NCBI RefSeq assembly: GCF_910589235.1
Contig: NC_060956.1
Location: 17,704,999-17,768,998 of the forward strand
Reading direction: 5' to 3'
Length of the DNA stretch: 64,000 nucleotides
Origin: Vespa crabro
Lineage: Eukaryota; Arthropoda; Insecta; Hymenoptera; Vespidae
A program made the translations under genes and the position numbers. A model generated the notes under the pieces. The model made no database searches. It was not told where the DNA came from and saw only the letters and a list, made by a program, of their open reading frames with translations. Below, piece by piece: positions 1-21,464 of this stretch. Every line of letters begins with the position of its first letter. Positions within the stretch are counted from its first letter, which is position 1.

Positions 1-1495
1 GAGCTTAATCGTTGACCGTAAAATTTGTTTTCTATTTAAAATTCTTATTCGGTTTATATAACTCGACGTATAGTTTCATTATATAGGACAAACTACGTTA
101 TTTATATCACCGTGTATAAAGAGAGCTTAGGACTTATCGTCATTGAATGATATATATTTTCGATAAACGTATACACTAAGATCTATATATTTGAAAAGTT
201 CCTCTTGCGTTTTCAGTTTTCTTTTTATAAAAAAATCATCCGGCAAAAAGGTTTCGATATACCACGGACCTTCTCTACTTTTCCGTGTCCCGCTGTGGAA
301 CGCTATTGATCTTTTCTCGTACACGTTGTACACCACGTGTGAGTACCCTTTATACTTTACCCTCTCCTTCCAAAGTAGGTGACATAGCATTATGAAAGAA
401 CATTTTTGTTTCAGTCATTTTTCTTTTTATTTTTTTATTTTTTTATTTTTCTATTTCTTTTTTTTTTTTTTTTTACTCATCCTTTATCTCATTTAACGCG
501 AATTGCGACTCCTTTTTAAGCCCGCATTTTAGTACTTTGAGAAAAGGCTTTTTGCGGTGCCGCTAACGTAATCCTCCTATTTCATTCACGTTAAAGCAAA
601 ATGTATTACATCTTAAAACGATTAACCAGCGATTTAATTAGTTCTCCCGGATAGATGTTAATCCAATAAACAGTCCTTCGTACATTATGTACATACACAT
701 ATATACACACACATATGTATATACCTATGTAAGAAGTATTTCGAAAATGTTTATTTACAATAGAAACAGACGACATTGCTAAGAAGAGATAAACACTTGG
801 AGATATTTTCGTGATAAGGAATGTGTAGACAAAGATAACGATTTACTCTTAACATTGAAATATCACGTGATGGAAAATTATATCCAGGCGAATTTCATTT
901 CGTTCGGATAGAAAAATATTATATTTTTTATGGCAAAACGATGATACTGTCATATGTAGAATATACATATATATCGAAAGGCGCAGTTCCCCCCACATTA
1001 AGGTTATTTATATTATTATCAACATGGTCATCGCCGTTGCTTCGGCCTTCTTTGTATTTTTATCGTTACGCTTATACCATCGATATCACTTTTTTTTTTT
1101 TCCTCCGTCGGATTTCTTCCCGGAGATTTATGGCTAGGATTAGAAGATAACTACGGACCGATATCAAATTGAAAGTGTATCCGAAACAACGCGTAAAGAA
1201 TGGTTCTTTCGTATAGATACATCAGGGAGTCTGAAACGAATGTTTAAAATAATGACTGTTCGAATTAATTTAAAAGTTAATATTCTCGTCTTATAAAACC
1301 GTTTTTTGTCCTGAAAACATTCTTTCGTATATAAGTAAGTACCTCTTAGATATGTAATCTTCAGTTGTATATTCTTTTTTTTTCTTTTCCTCATTTTTTT
1401 TTTTTTAGTATTATCATCCTTTCGTAGCATCTTCACTCAAAACTGAGAGTATAAAGTCGCTTCTATCTCGAGTCGTTTAATCAATCCGACCGTAG

Positions 1496-1500
<5 letters not shown>

Positions 1501-1561
<61 letters not shown>

Positions 1562-1580
1562 CTCTTTCCCTCTCTCTATT
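1501..1580. repeat. (CT)n microsatellite with (GTCT) interruptions
   Basis: An almost pure CT dinucleotide tract is interrupted by a few CTTT and GTCT units. It is one of many pyrimidine/purine tracts in the window and has no neighbouring gene. Confidence 0.95.
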
Positions 1581-2210
1581 TCTCCCACAAAGAGACAAGC
1601 GAAGGTACTCATATGGTGGATTACTTTCAACGACGTCCTAGACGTCCCAGATGAAACTTTCGACTCACCTAGGAATTAGATTTACCAACTGGAAGGAAAT
1701 TTTCCTTCGTGTACATGACTTATTTCAATTTAACTTTTACTTAATCCCTTGTGAAGATAGTATAGTTATTATTTTTAAGGATTCATTCAGAACGACTATA
1801 GAAATGATATAAAGGAAAATTTTATGTCTACAATTTCATTGCTCACACTGGACTTGTAACTCGCGCTTTTTATTGTGTTAAGAGACCAAGTCTACGCGTG
1901 CGAGATCCCTCAGAGAGATTCTTTCTTGCCCGCTCGTCTTGCTATTTTCTCTTTTCTTTTCTCAGGAAATTACTTTCTCTTTCGTGATTAACGATCCCTT
2001 AGGTTGGTAGGGACTTGTAATACGGTTAAATCGTAGGGGAATTCAAAATACGATTTCTCCTTCTTTTATTACATTTACAGATATAGAGAGGAATTAAGAT
2101 TTTTAATGATAGTCTAACTGTAAATTATCGATTTTCTTTTTTCTCTTTTTTCTTTTTTCTTTTTCTCTTTTTTCTTTTTTTTCTTGTTCTTGTTTATCTT
2201 TCTTTCTTTC

Positions 2211-2242
<32 letters not shown>

Positions 2243-3342
2243 CGGAGTGAATAGAAAGGCGACAATGTAAAATTATTTCGTTAACTTTGAAACCGCTCGA
2301 ACCCTTCGGCGCTTTTAGACAGTAAAACTACGACAGTGAATTTTCCAGCGGTCGAGAGATCGACAAATTTATAGGCAACGTGCACGACCCCGTTTCTTTC
2401 CTAGAAAAGTTTCAAACGGCTTTCGAAATGACTCAACTTCCGAAAGTTCTCCTTTTTTGTTGTTCGTAACTCGTTTGACATTTTTTTAATATACCTGTAT
2501 CACTACAGAATAGAAAGTAAACGTTATTGTAGCCCTCGTTCGTTGAATTTCAGAAACTTTGATTTTAGTGTCACAAGTTTTGAAGCTCGTTTTGTTTTCT
2601 CAACGTGTCGTGACTTACGCATTTATTTAAAAAAAAAAAAGAATAGATCGTGCAAACGCAAATGCTTTGATTTTTCATCTTGAAAATTTCTCCCTCGATA
2701 CGACAATGTGATACGTTTTTGAAATTGCCAAAGAACACGATACCTTCGTTGGTGATTTACCAATTGAAATACGTCGGATAAGAAGCAAACGAAATATTTC
2801 GTTGTCCTTGTCACGAGTCAAAGGCCTTAAAACAAAATCAATACGTCGAAGACTTTGCTCGGTTTATCGAGTGTTCGTTTGAATTAAATAGACAACCTTT
2901 CAAATCTTTTTCTCTTTAATCTGTCTACTTAAAAAAAAAAAAAAAAGTAGTTTTCTTCTTTCTCTCTCTCCTTCTCTCTCTCTCTCTCTCTTTCGTTAAA
3001 TCTTTTTCGATTGCATTCGCTTTTGCCATACTAAAAATGTATAAGAGATTAAAAAAGACATGTTGGGAATTATTGATATATTTTAATTTTATCGAAAGTA
3101 TTTTTCTCTATGACGGATGTTAGATCATAAACTGCTTGAATTTGTTTATAACTGGTCAGTGGTATATACCGATAAAAAGCACGTTACGTAAATAATCTCG
3201 GATCATTTTGAAATCCAACATGGTTTGTCTCTTCTACTTTAATATCTTTCAAATGAGTTTTCCACGATAACTTTGAATTGTTATGAGCATTTGGATTTAA
3301 ACGTACAACTAAAGAATATATATGTATATTCGTAAAATTAAA

Positions 3343-3383
<41 letters not shown>

Positions 3384-4803
3384 TATATATATAATTTTAG
3401 AGATTGTAATTTATGAAATTAATAATGCTCATAAGGAACAACAAATCGAATCAAATTTGCCGGTGGTGGAAGCAGCGACCTAGATTTTTCTAACTCCGTA
3501 TAATTTAATTCGTATCAATTATTTTTTAACCTCTCGTCGTTATATTTTCGTCCATGTGAAAGTACCATAAATTTCTTCGTTCGACTTAAAGATGAACGAT
3601 GAGAGCAATAACTATCATGTATCGACGAAAACCGTAATATCTTGGCGGCGAGTCAATGGATCGTTCGAGATGTCAAGATTTTATGAGGGTATATGCTGAG
3701 AACGACGTTCGTGATCGAGAATGACTCGATGAAGAAAACGTGACGCATCGACTAGGGAATGTCCGACGGACATGTACATATGTATGTATGTAGCTCGGAA
3801 TGTCATCATTTTCTTGGCATAAGGCGAAGCGATATTACGTTCCATACTACGTTTTCAGGACTTCCAGTAGACGTGAAAAGTCAAGGGGGATGAACATTTG
3901 GAACAGAATTATAAATTTTTCAGCCGACACGCGACAAATACGAAATACGTTTTTGCCCTATATATATGTGTGTGTGTGTGTGTGTTTTTTCATTATAAAA
4001 ACTTACTATAGTTAACTATAGATATATCTTTTTTTTCAAATTATACGCGATGCGGTACATTACGTTACGTTCATTGAAAGAAGGTTAACGAGTGCAGGAA
4101 ATGCATTCAGTGATCGCTGATCCGTATTATTCTAATGACCCATTCATAGACCTATAGTAACTGCAAATAAGAAAGGATTACCGTCTGATGTAATGAATGG
4201 TATGAGGCTTACAGGAAAATAAAAAATGAGAAATGAATAGAAAGAATTTCGACCTATTTAGAATAGCATCGGATCTCTTTTTTGTGTCGGAGTTCAACCT
4301 TACACGAACTTTCAATTCGAATCTGCGGCACGTATTTTCCTATTAAATTAAAATAATATCCCGGAGCATCCGCGTCATTAAATCCGCTTACTCTATGCGC
4401 TTACACCTTCGATATTAATGCATTGTTCGTTTTATTATTGACTGTGATCACTAAAAATAAATGTTTATTCACCCATTCTATTCATCTATCATTCCTTCTC
4501 TTTTTCGTACTTTCTCGAATCAGTTGGTATTATGGATCGGCGTTACTTGTTATTCCCCGTACGTTTCGCAGTTTCACCCTCGGTGTTACTACTCATGTGG
4601 TTTTGTACGCGACTCATAGCGAAAGAGAGCAAATAGGTCTATCCAATCATCCATCTATCTTCCTTAACTCGTTTATCTCTCAGATTATTCGCACGAGTAA
4701 GATCGAAAAGGGATCGTATCTGTCGCATTTTCATGCGTACGTGCGCGCGTTTGTGTATATGTAACTGAGTGAGTGAGTTAACAAGAAAGAGGATGAGAAA
4801 GTA

Positions 4804-4836
<33 letters not shown>

Positions 4837-5340
4837 AATATCTGGCAGATTACTACAGAGTTGCAGGTATGTTTGGTTGGCAGGTCACTCGCTCGACCGC
4901 TAAAAAGATGGAGCGACTAATTCCTACGACTTGGGTAAGACAGAGACGAGGAGAGAAAGAATAGGAGAGGGACAGAGAGAGAGAGATAAAGATAGAGAGA
5001 AAGATAGAGGCAAAGAGCAGGTGGGGTGTCTATTCGCGGTGACCGCGCAAGAGACACAAGAAGGTTGCAGAGAGTAAAATCCCTCGGTTGTGGTATCGAC
5101 CCCTAGCCACGTGTTGCTCCCTACTACCTACCCTCGTCTTCACCTCCACTCCTATTCCTTTCACCTCTCCTACTTCTCTTACCGACCGCGTATATGTATA
5201 ACTCTCAGAGAGAACCGCCCTCATCCTCGACCTGACTGATCATAAACTGCGAGTTCCACTTTCCGCCTCGAGGCAAAACTGAAAAACTCGAGAAACGGAT
5301 GCCCGGTGAACGAAAACCCAGACGAGAGAAATAGCGGAGA

Positions 5341-5345
5341 AAGAG

Positions 5346-5384
<39 letters not shown>

Positions 5385-5386
5385 AA
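5341..5386. repeat. (GAAA)n tetranucleotide repeat
   Basis: About eleven tandem GAAA units lie inside a purine-rich stretch. Open frames through it on both strands are artefacts of its low complexity. Confidence 0.95.
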
Positions 5387-6843
5387 AAAGACATTGAAAA
5401 CTTGACCCGCAATTTCTTTTGCGGGTTACCACCGATGCTAGTACTATTGCTTGTTTCCTTCAACAGCCACACTCTTTCTTGTTGTTTCTGTAGAAAAAAG
5501 AAGTGGAACATTGAAAATGCTTTCAAATGCGTAGGTAGCACTAGTTTTCTTTGTTTACTTCTCTCAAAGATACTTTTTTCTTTCTTCTTTTCTTTTCTTT
5601 TTTTTTTTTTTTTATGTTAAAAGATTAGATTTATTAAAAGTTCAGTTTCATCGAAGTTTCAATTATTTTTGCAATGGAAGAAACGTCAGATCTCGTAGAT
5701 ATTCTCAATAATTTTAAATATTCGACAGAGTTGACAAAAAGATTGAAATTATTTTTTTTTTTTTTTTTTTTTTATAAAATAATCGAACCGTGATGTAGAT
5801 CGTATAAAGTAAAAATCATATGAACATTAAAAAGAGAGAGAAGAGGTTAGAGATGTAGAGATGCAAGGTGCATCGATGATTGCATCGTGGCTCTCGTCCC
5901 TTTGTACGAAATGATCTTTCATCCGCGATGAACTCGTATCCAGTCTTCTGATCTTGGCTGATGCAGCACAATTCTGCTTTCTCGATACAACCCCATCCGT
6001 TTGACCTCGTAGAATTCATTGATCCAACATACACATATCGCGAGCGAGCATACGAATATGTATGAACGGCAGGCCCATCCTTTTGGCTACGTAAATACAT
6101 AAGTGTATTCATTCAACCGCGATACCCCAGTAACACTTGATGCTTCGTTTCGTTGCTTACTTCAATTTTTTTTCTTTCTTCTTCTTTTTCTCTTTTCTTC
6201 TCTCTTTTTCTTTTTGGAAGAATTTATTTGCTGCCCTACCTTTCCCAAGAGAAGCTTTTTTTATTATTCAAAATGCAGCGGATTCTCGATATCGGCGAGG
6301 CAATAACTCAACAAATATTTGGCTCGCACTCGTAACACATTCTATTCGGGTTTAATACTCATACATAGGAGATTGGTGGTATTTCTTCTGTATTCAGAAA
6401 GAACCGAGATATAGTTATTTGATGAAGTTTCATCATCGATCGGGCACCGTGAGAACATCTTTCTCTACTACGAGAGATTGTATTTTTACCAGAATATTTT
6501 TCTTTGTTATCCGATTCTTGCCATTTTGCTTTTCAACTTGGTGGCAATACAATTTTCTTTTTCCCTTAGCTCGTTCGTATTTCGTGTCGAATATAAAGGA
6601 GAAATGCTCGTTCGGATGTTGATATTCTAAGAAATAGCGTAGATTGCTTCGAAGCAGGTTGGATAGGATAAGATTTTGTAGAAAGGACGAAATACAAAGC
6701 GGATGCAGGTTATATACTGGCCGTTATCGTTCTATTTACGAACGAAATACTATTTACGCACGAGTGGATATTTCTACTTGGTTGCTGATATTGGTCCCTT
6801 CCCCAAAAACGTGAATCGAAATTCTTTTTCTCCTGTATATGTA

Positions 6844-6845
<2 letters not shown>

Positions 6846-6896
<51 letters not shown>

Positions 6897-6904
6897 TATA
6901 TATA
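6846..6904. repeat. (TA)n microsatellite
   Basis: This is a long TA dinucleotide tract, slightly interrupted by ACA near its right end. Similar tracts occur at 7320-7361, 11447-11516, 15625-15672, 22860-22922, 27229-27271, 34669-34720, 38349-38397, 44815-44841 and 53190-53262. Confidence 0.95.
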
Positions 6905-7316
6905 CATACAGGAGAACGAAAAGCAAAAAAAGAATTAAAGTTACAATGTTTTCATGTTCTTACGTCAAAAAAGATTAACGAATTATCGTTATCTTGCTAT
7001 TTTGGCTATATCTTCGTATCTCTTGGTATAGTCAAAAGCAACGAAGAATAAATATAAACGTCGATCGACATATTTCAGATAAGACAACAAAAGCAATGTG
7101 TTCATCGCGTCCTCGTCTACTTCTAGGAAGGTCGTTTATTCGTGCGTTATATTCGAAAGTCCCTTGTTCCTCCTTCGCATCGACATCGATCGATGGGACA
7201 AGCAAGTCCTTTCTAACATAAGCGTTAATTATTTCAAATGTGTGCGGTATTAAATTCTACCATGGCTTCAATACAACCGGTTAACTCTATGTATATACAT
7301 ACATATGTACATGGAA

Positions 7317-7363
<47 letters not shown>

Positions 7364-7543
7364 CGATCGATGACTAACTTGCTCTTGAGTTTCCAAACAT
7401 CAAAATTAATTCAGGAGTTTGAATTTTCGAATAGCATTGGTTGCGGAATAAAATGTGTGATTTGAATTACGATTTGTTGATTTCCCGATGAAAAGCCGAT
7501 TAAATCTTTCACAGGATGAACTCTATTAATGTGAACTTTTCAG

Positions 7544-7691
7544 ATCAGATCTGGGAAGCTTCTCGTTAAGGTTCAAATTAAAGCACGACGCTGTCATTCT
7601 CGAGAACGTGCTCACCGAGAAGATCGAGTACCGCGGCCCGATCGTGCCCGCCTTTCCTGAAACGTTTCGCCGCTATCGATCATCAGAGTAA
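7544..7691 (+). CDS. Candidate isolated coding exon, unknown product
   Basis: A pyrimidine-rich acceptor (CTTTTCAG, ending at 7543) is followed by 48 open codons ending in TAA at 7689-7691. A possible donor, GTAAAT, begins at 7688, so this could be an internal or a terminal exon. The block is much richer in G+C (CTCGAG, CCGCGGCCCG) than the AT-rich surroundings. Its translation is protein-like, with stretches such as ILENVLTEKIEYRGP and VPAFPETFRRY. A second frame is also open for much of the block, which weakens the case. I do not recognise a family and found no partner exon nearby, so a conserved non-coding element is the main alternative. Confidence 0.3.
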
Positions 7692-7819
7692 ATGCAGACA
7701 CGCACGCAGAAGGCGATCTGTGACCTTTTTCGCTCGTACTATACTACGTATACTTACATTTATATAAGGGCTGGTATTCTTTGGCCAACGAACGATTTTA
7801 TCCTCACGTCGCGTCTCTC

Positions 7820-7854
<35 letters not shown>

Positions 7855-10800
7855 AAAAAAACAAAAAAGAAAATAAGAAAAAAAAAAGAGAGAAAAAAAT
7901 TGTCCTGTAAAAACCGTTTCACATAAAGACGATACTTTTTGCGCGAGTAGTTTGTCGTTCAACAATTTTCGAACGTCGTGTCTACAATGAACGGAGAAAC
8001 ATCGAATTTTTCTGGAATTTTTTTTGAAACTTTTTCTCTCCGTTATTTCTGTGCGTTTGTTTATATACCAATAGAAAGTTTATTTTATTTCGACAAAAAT
8101 TTACTCCGCAAAAAGATTAACAAGAGTATTTCATTCTGTTCGAACCTACCGTCGCTTGAATGGCTATTTACTTAACTACTTCATTTATTTGTTCGAATCA
8201 TCTGGTCAATCAAAACGTTGGTCCTGTAAAAACAAATATTTTCGTAAAGTTTAATATTTTTATTGTTTTCATTTTAAACATTTTTTTTTTCCTTAATAGA
8301 AACACGAATTTCGATACCTAATTGTATGTGATATCTTATCACGATTTTTCAAATGCAAGATTTTGAAAATATTTCATAATTTTTCGAAAAATCAAAATAT
8401 GTACATGTATACAGCGTGGGACTAACGTATTCATATAATATAGAAATATGGAAATACGTTTCTAATTTCATCCTATTTAGTACTTAACTTTACTTTTATA
8501 ATATCATGTTGTATTTGGTTTTTGTTGATTAAATCTCTTTTCGATAAATTCAATCGCGCTGAATTGATGCCACTAAATACAATCAAAACCGATAACAATT
8601 CTCAATAGACGCGGATCTCGGGGAACAAATTTTCTGGTGGTATTTATTGTCAATTTACTGGTACGATGACAATCGGTTTAGATTTGAAATGAAAGCTTGA
8701 TATATAAGCATTTCGATGTGTGCGATTCTTCCTTTCGAATCCATTTTCAACAAAATGAGAACGAACATACATATGTCATTTATATAAACGAATCGTCTCT
8801 CTCTCTCTCTCTCTTTTTTTTCTTTTTCGTTCTTTTTTTCACCATTGTTCTTTCGAAGTATTTAATTTTTCAAAAGGAAAATTAAAAAAGAAAGGAAAAA
8901 TAAAAACAAAAAAAAAACAAAAAAAGAAAGTAAAAGATAGAAATTTCAAATGATATAAAAAATGATAGAAATTTCAAGACTCTCGAAGTGTTATCGAAAA
9001 AGATTGGAAAAAGTTTGCGATTTTTGACGAAGCAAAGTCGTGTAACGCATACCGATAAAGCCGGATGTCTTTCATTGTAAAGTATAATTCTGTTCTCTTC
9101 ATATATTAACATAATTCCGATGTTTACTTGAGAATTTTCTTTAAGTTTTCGAATAAGAATTATCTGATCAAAGAGAATCTATTAAACTTTTCGATAATAG
9201 AATTCGAATGCATTTTATAAATCGTTCAACACTCGTATATATTTTATACAGCTGTCACGATATTATCCAAAACGTCAAATTATATTTTCTTTATATTGAT
9301 AGTAATATATTGTTAGAATCTATAAAATATTATATCGTTACTATCTGCCTAGTATAGTAATTTTTTTTTTTCTTTGTTTCATGATAAAGCTACTGTGTCA
9401 CATGTTCAGTGATACGTTACGTTTTTTGTTGTTCGGTCATGCGTTTTCCTGTGAACGATTCAACGATAGGAAAATAAATATTTCGTTTCAATGGAAAAAG
9501 CCTTGCGGGATACATACATACAATAGACTCGAACTCAGACGAATGAACATCGTTTCTTTCCGATAGAAAATTAGTTTGTGAATTTGCGACGTATGGTAAA
9601 GTTATATTTTTTTGCCTCATGCTTTACGTTGACAGAGAGACAAATGTTCGGTTCCATTTCTACGATAGGAGACGTAATACACATCATTATTCACTTAGAA
9701 CGAGCATATATCATTAAATCATGCAAGGTATTATCAGAAAAAGAATGAAAGAAAGAATTATTTATGAAAAAAAAAAATGAAGAATGATCTTGAAGAAGAA
9801 GATGAAGAAGCGAAATTCTTCTTCTTCTTCTTCTTTTTCTTTCGTATATATCTACATGCAACTAATCAATTTTAAGTATACTTATATAAGATACGGCCAC
9901 ATTTTGATTGACCTAAAAGCCTATGAATATTTTCCTTTTCAGCGGAAACGTACATTATTTATGTATTCATCTTCCTCGTAGCGAAAGAATCACCGCAGAC
10001 TTCTACGAAAAAAAGAAAAAAGAAAATACGATCGCAGAGATATTAAACGATTTTGGAATTGGAAATTGTCTTATTTATAGCGGTAAAACATTTTTACTGT
10101 TTTACTTGGTAATAACTGATAAGAAGATTCTTTTTTCTTTGACGTTTTTATGTCACTCTATTTTAACGCATAACTGATGATTTAATACGATCAATAGGGA
10201 AAATTCAGTGAAAGAAAACAGGATTTTTACTTGACATTTTTTTCCGGAACAGGAAACTTGAAAATTCTTGTTATCTGACTTTATTTAATATTAGTTTTAT
10301 TTATTTCGTCAGTATTTTTATTAAGAAAGTATTTTATAAAATAAAAATGGCCAGTATATATATATCGGTTTGTGTCATGGTTGCTTAAAAAATAACATAA
10401 TAATTTTGCCTATCGAAATTTCTAAGAAGGCATTCGCCCCTTTCCATCAGCTCGAAAAGAATTTTCTGTCATTCTTAGTGAAATATTTCATTGCTATACG
10501 AACAATGGTAGATTTCTTATGTAAGTACAATGCCAAATGATCTTTCCCAAAGTGGTGGTGTTAGAAATAAGGGGTGAGAGAAAGAAAGAGAGAAAGAGGG
10601 AATTGTTTAAGTTCGTTACCCAGAGCAACCCTCGGTTTCACATTCCAGGATTTTCTCCTTTCATTTCATTCCTCTCGCATCTTTCGAGCATTGTCTGTTT
10701 CCCTTCTTCGATTACACTTTCTTTTTTTGCTTAAAATCCACTTCTATTATGGATAATGGGAGAATCGAATCGTTACGCGATTTGCTGTTTCAGCGAATGT

Positions 10801-11446
10801 TTTTTTTCCCCGAATCTACATAGTTATCCTCGAGACAATCGAGAATCTTGAAAAAAGGAATATGGGAATGAAAGAGAGAGAGAGAGAGAGAGAGAGAGAA
10901 ATGGGTGGGGGGAGAGGTAAGAAAAGAGATCAAGAGAAGTGGTGGTAGAGAAAGCATTGGATCGTTTAACTCGAAGAACTTCCTTTGGAAAAGTGTGTCA
11001 TGAAAATGTGCCAAGAGAGAAAGAGAATGAGAGAATAAGAAAGAGAGAAAAAGAGAGAGATAGAAAATCGGTAATATTGGATGTTCTATTAATATCGTAT
11101 CGTTAAGTAATGGTTATGAAATTCCGAGATCTTGTGTCTAATTAAAATAGTCGAAAGATACTATAAATAAGTTCGTGATATTGAAGTTAGAAGAGATTAT
11201 AAAAATCCTTTCATAAGCTTAAATCCTTTCATAGAATTAATGAAGAATTGTGGACAATAATACAATGAGAAATTAATTAAAGTTTGATTTTGGAACGTTG
11301 GATTTTGAAAATTCGTTAAGAAAAGTACGATATTGAAGCGTTATTATTTAACGGCAATACCGACATCGATCGTAAATATAATTTGATGTTAAATTCATAA
11401 TAAAGGAATTATATGCGTTTCTGTTTAAAACATTGGCTTTAAGCAT

Positions 11447-11451
11447 ATATG

Positions 11452-11517
<66 letters not shown>
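11447..11517. repeat. (TA)n microsatellite
   Basis: A long alternating TA tract with a single short ACA interruption in its left part. It is self-complementary and could extrude a cruciform. Confidence 0.95.
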
Positions 11518-11519
<2 letters not shown>

Positions 11520-13311
11520 TGTGGAATGAAAAAGGAATCGGAAATGTGGAATATTGTAAATTAACGTTCATTAATTTTTCAATAATATCGGTTTTTATTT
11601 CATGTTTTGAAAGAGATAAAAAATTAACTACGAGCGAACGATCACAGTTGTATTCTTGGTGGATTTATCTGTCAGCGTTAGTGTTTCCGTCTCTTTTTCT
11701 TTTTTTTTTTTCTTTCTCTTTTCTTTTCATTTTCTTTTTTAAATTAAACATACCATCATCAGTCGAGAGACGTCCTCTAGAAATATTGAAGATAGTAGCT
11801 ATTATATTACGAGATAGCTTGTGGATTTCTTTTCATTTTTCTTCGTCTTCCCTTCTCTGAGAGAAGGGAAGATTTTTTTCTCTTTTTTTCGGTTTTCTCT
11901 TTTTTTTTTTTTTCTTTAATCTCGTTTTTCATCCTTTATATTGATAATAATCTTACTGTCGTGTTTTAAGAATTAGGTCATAACGTCGATTTTAATATTT
12001 CTTGCTTGTAAACGGCTATAAGCTTCCCTTACAATTATGCTGACATATCAAAACTGGTATATTTTAATTTAAATTGAAATATTTCATGAATTAATTCTAT
12101 TATTTATTTATTCTTTTTTCCTTTATTTTTTTTTTTCTTTTCTTTTCTTTTGATATTATGAATGAATCCGCATTTCTTCAAAGAGATGTATCAATATACG
12201 TGAATTTCTCGTGGTACTCTCACATCTTGAATATTTAAAAAAGAACGGAAACGATTAATTAAGTAAAATAAAAAATTAATCTGTCTCGTATTCCTTATTT
12301 TCTTTTTTTTTTCTTCTTCCATATTTATTCAAATAAATATTTCACAATACAAATTGAATTACTCGTTATAAATCTCAGAAGAGAAATTCTTTATCGCTAT
12401 GATCTTATTTAATTTTGATTGCCTCGTACAATTTGTTTTTAATCTCTTCTATTCAGTTTATTTTTTTTGTCACCCTTCCATTTACTATCTTTTCCCTTTC
12501 TTTTTATCTCTATTTCCCATTTCTATAGATTTCTATTCTATTCTAATTTCTATTCACCATTTAGGTTCAGAGAAATTATTATGAAAACTTCAAACAAAAA
12601 AAAAAAGAAGAGGAAGAAGAAAACAAAATACATATATTTCTTTCTATAATAATATAGTTCCTTTAAATTAATAAATTTCCCTTAAATAAATCCTTTAATT
12701 GTTAATTTTTGTAAAATTTGTTACAGATGTAAAGCTTTTATTATGCATGATCAGAACGGGGCTAAAGACCCCCTTTTTGCGATTCTAATGGCATTGACAA
12801 AATAAGATTAACCAGGATACAACGGATAACAATGGGAATTCATGTTGAATCGATTATAAGAATCCGAACTCCATTATAGATATCAACGAAGCCATTTTTG
12901 GAAACGATACGAAGAGAAAAATATTTCAGATAAGGAAATCGACGGCACATCAAAGGAGAAAATAAAAAAAAATATATATATATATATATACACACATTAA
13001 AGACGCGTCGCGCGACTTTAATCTTTTATTCGAGCAAAATTTAATAAACGAGAATAATGTAGAAAAAGAATCGCCTAAACTGCACAATAAAGTTTAATGT
13101 AAAACGTTACATGTGACCAGAAGCGAAGACAATCCTAGAACAAAGTTACCTAATTAGCGAATACTTAAGCCGGCAGTATAAATGCGCGAAAAAAGATTAT
13201 CGTGCATTAATTATATGTAAATAAATATCTATATGTATACACGTACACTATTGCATAAATCTTTATCGAAAGTTAATTGTTAAACAATAAAGAGAGCACA
13301 TATACGCATAC

Positions 13312-13313
13312 AT

Positions 13314-13344
<31 letters not shown>

Positions 13345-13382
13345 TACATATATATATACATACATACATACAGACACGCACA
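13312..13382. repeat. (CA)n / (TACA)n compound microsatellite
   Basis: CA dinucleotides are followed by TA and TACA units. The tract lies about 750 bases upstream of the NWD1-like start codon. Confidence 0.9.
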
Positions 13383-14109
13383 TAACTGTCCAAAAGAGAA
13401 AGAAAAAGAGAATTTATATTATATTTAAACATTGTTGATCAATAGTAACACAAGGATATAATAATATTATTAATAAATATAAAAGTCTACGCGCGTACCT
13501 ATTCGAGTCGAGTGTTACGAATCTTGAAAGCTATCAAGTGATAAAGGACAAGAAAGAAAGAAAGAACGAAAGAAAGGAGAAACAGAAAGAGCACAGTGTG
13601 AACACCTAAAGGGAAGAGAAAAAAGGAAAACGGGAAAAGGGATATGTGAAAGGGAACATACGTATACTTGCTGAAAAGGAAGTCTCGAGTGTCGATCTAG
13701 GGAAAAGGGAGTGAGTTCCTATCCGGTACGTCCACCCTTTTAAAGTGCGTCAATTTATCCACGGGAAAAGAAGAGGAGAGAAAGAAAGAGAGTTAAATAA
13801 AAACAAGATAAAAGAAAGGGGCAAAAAACTTCGGTTAGAAAAAGACAGGTAAATGCGTTGAAGTTCAGGGAGAATAAATGACGTTTTTTAAGTGAACGTA
13901 GAACGTTCTCTTATTTAATGAAAAATTCGTCTTTTATTGAGAATACGTGTTTAAATATTGAAAATGAGGTTTACGTTGTTTTAATAAATAATTGAAGTAT
14001 TAGACGATTTAAACGTGATCGTGAAATTTATTTACGGAAAACAGAACAAAAGAAGAAAAAAAGAAAAAAAAAAAAAGGAAAAAGAAATCAGTATCACTGT
14101 AATTTCGAA

Positions 14110-21464
<7,355 letters not shown>

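Larger units (their letters stand above)
1..7543. other. Repeat-rich non-coding region
   Basis: No convincing gene is visible. The stretch is AT-rich with many poly-T/poly-A runs and microsatellites: CT repeats at 1501-1570, a long T run at 2210-2238, TA repeats near 3343-3380, GT near 3967-3986 and 4804-4822, GAAA units at 5341-5386, and TA runs near 6846-6890 and 7320-7361. A somewhat more GC-rich, CpG-containing patch at about 4990-5340 could be a promoter or 5' leader, but nothing in it decides this. Open frames here are short, often lack an ATG, or run through repeats. Confidence 0.6.
7692..14109. other. Repeat-rich intergenic region upstream of the NWD1-like gene
   Basis: No gene is supported. 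The stretch holds a poly-A run (about 7826-7850), GA repeats (10869-10900), a long TA tract (11447-11516), poly-T segments and a CA tract (13312-13345). The last 500-600 bases, from about 13490, are purine-rich and may be the 5' untranslated region of the gene that starts at 14110, but no transcription start can be placed from sequence alone. Confidence 0.5.

Noticed and set aside
4423..4764. 113-codon hydrophobic plus-strand frame
   Set aside because: No ATG start at the left end, no splice acceptor, no recognisable domain; hydrophobicity follows from T-rich sequence.
5221..5620. Overlapping frames of 75-106 codons on both strands
   Set aside because: They are kept open by the GAAA repeat and poly-T sequence; the translations are low complexity.
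12759..12774. GGGG-CTAAAGA-CCCC hairpin resembling a terminator
   Set aside because: Such stem-loops end transcription in bacteria, not for RNA polymerase II genes, and the stem is only four to five pairs.
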